A program made the position numbers and the translations under genes. Below are positions 7,093 to 8,553 of a DNA stretch of 8,553 nt, piece by piece. Within the stretch, counting starts at the first letter, position 1. Each line of letters opens with the position of its first letter. Under the pieces are notes generated by a model that was not told the DNA's origin, made no database searches, and saw nothing but the letters and a program-made list of their open reading frames with translations. Source of the stretch: G020353115 sp964640125 (GTDB lineage: Bacteria; Bacteroidota; Bacteroidia; Bacteroidales; VadinHA17); the NCBI GenBank assembly GCA_964640125.1, contig CAZXGG010000108.1, positions 1 to 8,553 on the forward strand, read 5' to 3'.

Positions 7093-8553
7093 CTATTTAA
7101 TATGTAAGACCACCACTGATTTTGCCGGCAAATCTATTTTCAGGGTCCCCTGTTTAAGCTTTGCTCCATCAAACGGATGGGGTACCACGACCTCTCCCGT
7201 ATCAAAATCATTGTGATCGGTCATGTTGGGTGAAGTGAGGATCTCGCCTGAAACATTTGAGCACTGCTTACCTCTTATCTCACAAACGATCGTTTTGTTA
7301 TTTCGGGGATCAAGGTTTGCGAGAGTGAGGTGAATCATTCCATCCTCATCCAGCGATGCGGAAGCAGAAAGGGAGGGCACCTTTTTCTCCTCGTATTGAT
7401 AATCCCTGCAGGTCAGCGACAGCGGAAGCAGTGTTGCATCATGGTGCACTTTAAACATCCGGAAGGTGTAGTAGGTAGGTGTACGGATCATGTTGTCCTC
7501 CTTTGTGAGGATCATGGCCTGCAGGACATTCACCGTTTGTGCTATGTTTGCCATTTTCACCCGGTCGCAATGGTTGTTAAAGATGTTCAGGTTAATGGCT
7601 GCAACCACGGCATCCCTGAGGCTGTTCTGCTGGTAGAGAAATCCGGGTTCGGTTCCCGGTTCCACATCGAACCAGTTACCCCATTCATCCACATAGAGAC
7701 CGATTCGTTTTTCCGGATCATACTGATCCATGATGGTCGAATGACGCGAAATGAATTCTTCCATCTGCAGGGTTTGTTGCATGGTGGAGATCCATTCCCA
7801 TTCATCGAATTGGGTGGCTGATCCTCTGTGCCCCCAGCCATCCATCACAGTGTAGTAATGGAGGGCTAATCCCTGCATCATCCAGCGGTTTCTGGGATTT
7901 TCCATCAGCACTTCCGTCCAGTTATAATCTGAACCGCTCGGACCGCATGCAATTCTCAGCATCCTGTTTCCGCCCATATTCCGGCAGTAAGTTGAATACC
8001 TGCGCATGAGGTCGGCATAATATTCCGGGGTCATGTTTCCCCCACACCCCCAATTCTCATTTCCCAGCGCCCAGAACCGCACTTTCCAGGGATCTTCCCT
8101 TCCGTTTTGTTTGCGCAGGCGGGTCATGGGACTATCAGCATCCGAGGTGAGATACTCCACCCATTCGGCCATTTCCCTGACCGTCCCACTGCCAAGGTTA
8201 CCACAGATATAGGCATCACAACCGAGCTGTTCGCAGAGATCCATGAATTCGTGGGTCCCAAAGCTATTGTCCTCCGTAACGCCTCCCCAGTGAACGTTTA
8301 CAATGGATGGGCGGGATTCACGGGGCCCGATTCCGTCTTTCCAGTGGTAGGTATCGGCGAAGCATCCCCCGGGCCACCGTAAATTGGGTATCTCCAGTTC
8401 TCTAAGCGCCTGTACGACATCGTTCCGTATACCCCTTGTATTGGGAATGGGTGAATCAGAGCCAACCCATATTCCACCGTAGATGCACCGGCCCAGGTGT
8501 TCGGCAAAATGACCGTAAATGTGTTTGCTGATCTGATGCTCCCCCAGGTCGGC
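7093..8553 (-). CDS. abfA: GH51 alpha-L-arabinofuranosidase, 5' end cut by window edge
   Basis: Intracellular or periplasmic exo-enzyme releasing alpha-L-arabinofuranosyl groups from arabinan, arabinoxylan or arabino-oligosaccharides (EC 3.2.1.55). The reading frame stays open to base 8553, so 486 residues are visible; the ATG at 8244 is internal methionine 104, not the start. Numbering from the window edge, the GH51 landmarks are IYGHFAEHLGR (12-22), RWPGGCF (59-65), GNEN with the presumed acid/base Glu166, and YVDEWGNW with the presumed nucleophile Glu290. Compared from memory with Geobacillus AbfA (Glu29, Glu175, Glu294), about ten catalytic-domain residues are missing, plus any signal peptide, so its location cannot be judged. 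The (beta/alpha)8 barrel is followed by a C-terminal beta-sandwich from about residue 385, ending at a TAG stop. It is the first gene of the visible cluster, 37 bases ahead of araB. The family call is firm; the exact substrate is inferred. Confidence 0.95.
   Translation of the reverse strand, partial: ADLGEHQISKHIYGHFAEHLGRCIYGGIWVGSDSPIPNTRGIRNDVVQALRELEIPNLRWPGGCFADTYHWKDGIGPRESRPSIVNVHWGGVTEDNSFGTHEFMDLCEQLGCDAYICGNLGSGTVREMAEWVEYLTSDADSPMTRLRKQNGREDPWKVRFWALGNENWGCGGNMTPEYYADLMRRYSTYCRNMGGNRMLRIACGPSGSDYNWTEVLMENPRNRWMMQGLALHYYTVMDGWGHRGSATQFDEWEWISTMQQTLQMEEFISRHSTIMDQYDPEKRIGLYVDEWGNWFDVEPGTEPGFLYQQNSLRDAVVAAINLNIFNNHCDRVKMANIAQTVNVLQAMILTKEDNMIRTPTYYTFRMFKVHHDATLLPLSLTCRDYQYEEKKVPSLSASASLDEDGMIHLTLANLDPRNNKTIVCEIRGKQCSNVSGEILTSPNMTDHNDFDTGEVVVPHPFDGAKLKQGTLKIDLPAKSVVVLHIK

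Noticed and set aside
7330..7821. Plus-strand open frame of 163 codons
   Set aside because: It lies antisense to GH51 coding sequence and gives no recognisable protein.
7093..8244. Open frame starting at the ATG at 8244 taken as a complete 383-residue protein
   Set aside because: The frame continues without a stop to 8553 and upstream residues carry conserved GH51 motifs (IYGHFAEHLGR, RWPGGCF), so the ATG is internal and the gene is cut by the window edge.

Overview
The window is a tightly packed, single-direction gene cluster for using L-arabinose-containing plant polysaccharides. All four genes lie on the minus strand, so transcription runs from high to low coordinates. It looks like part of a chromosome of a Bacteroidota bacterium (Bacteroidales/Marinilabiliales-like). 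The support is a large secreted Asp-box (BNR) propeller protein, a lipoprotein GH127 enzyme of the type common in that phylum, AT-rich leaders without Shine-Dalgarno sequences, and short degenerate repeats between genes. The assignment is by family resemblance, and no species can be named.

Layout in order of transcription: (1) 8553-7093, a GH51 alpha-L-arabinofuranosidase whose first residues lie outside the window; (2) 7055-5373, L-ribulokinase AraB, complete with all expected substrate contacts; (3) 5302-2900, a GH127 beta-L-arabinofuranosidase lipoprotein with a C-terminal galactose-binding-like domain; (4) 2832-178, a secreted protein with 11 recognisable Asp-box motifs, probably a double beta-propeller of unknown activity. 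The gaps are 37, 70 and 67 bases, and no internal promoter was recognised, so one operon is likely. Its promoter would lie beyond base 8553. Bases 1-177 downstream hold no gene but contain a perfect 24-base palindrome, a C5/G5 hairpin and a weak terminator-like structure.

Inferred joint role: GH51 removes alpha-linked and GH127 beta-linked L-arabinofuranose from pectic arabinan, arabinoxylan or hydroxyproline-rich glycoprotein glycans. An isomerase not in the window (AraA) would make L-ribulose, and AraB phosphorylates it. The propeller protein may bind or cut a related substrate, but nothing in the sequence proves this.

Most unusual features: two intergenic regions each carry a degenerate tandem repeat with an exact 7-base period but different cores (GACTNNN and ATTCNNN), and each sits right after a stop codon. 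No wholly new system is evident. The enzymes are standard, and the unexplained items are the repeats, the palindrome and the function of the propeller protein.
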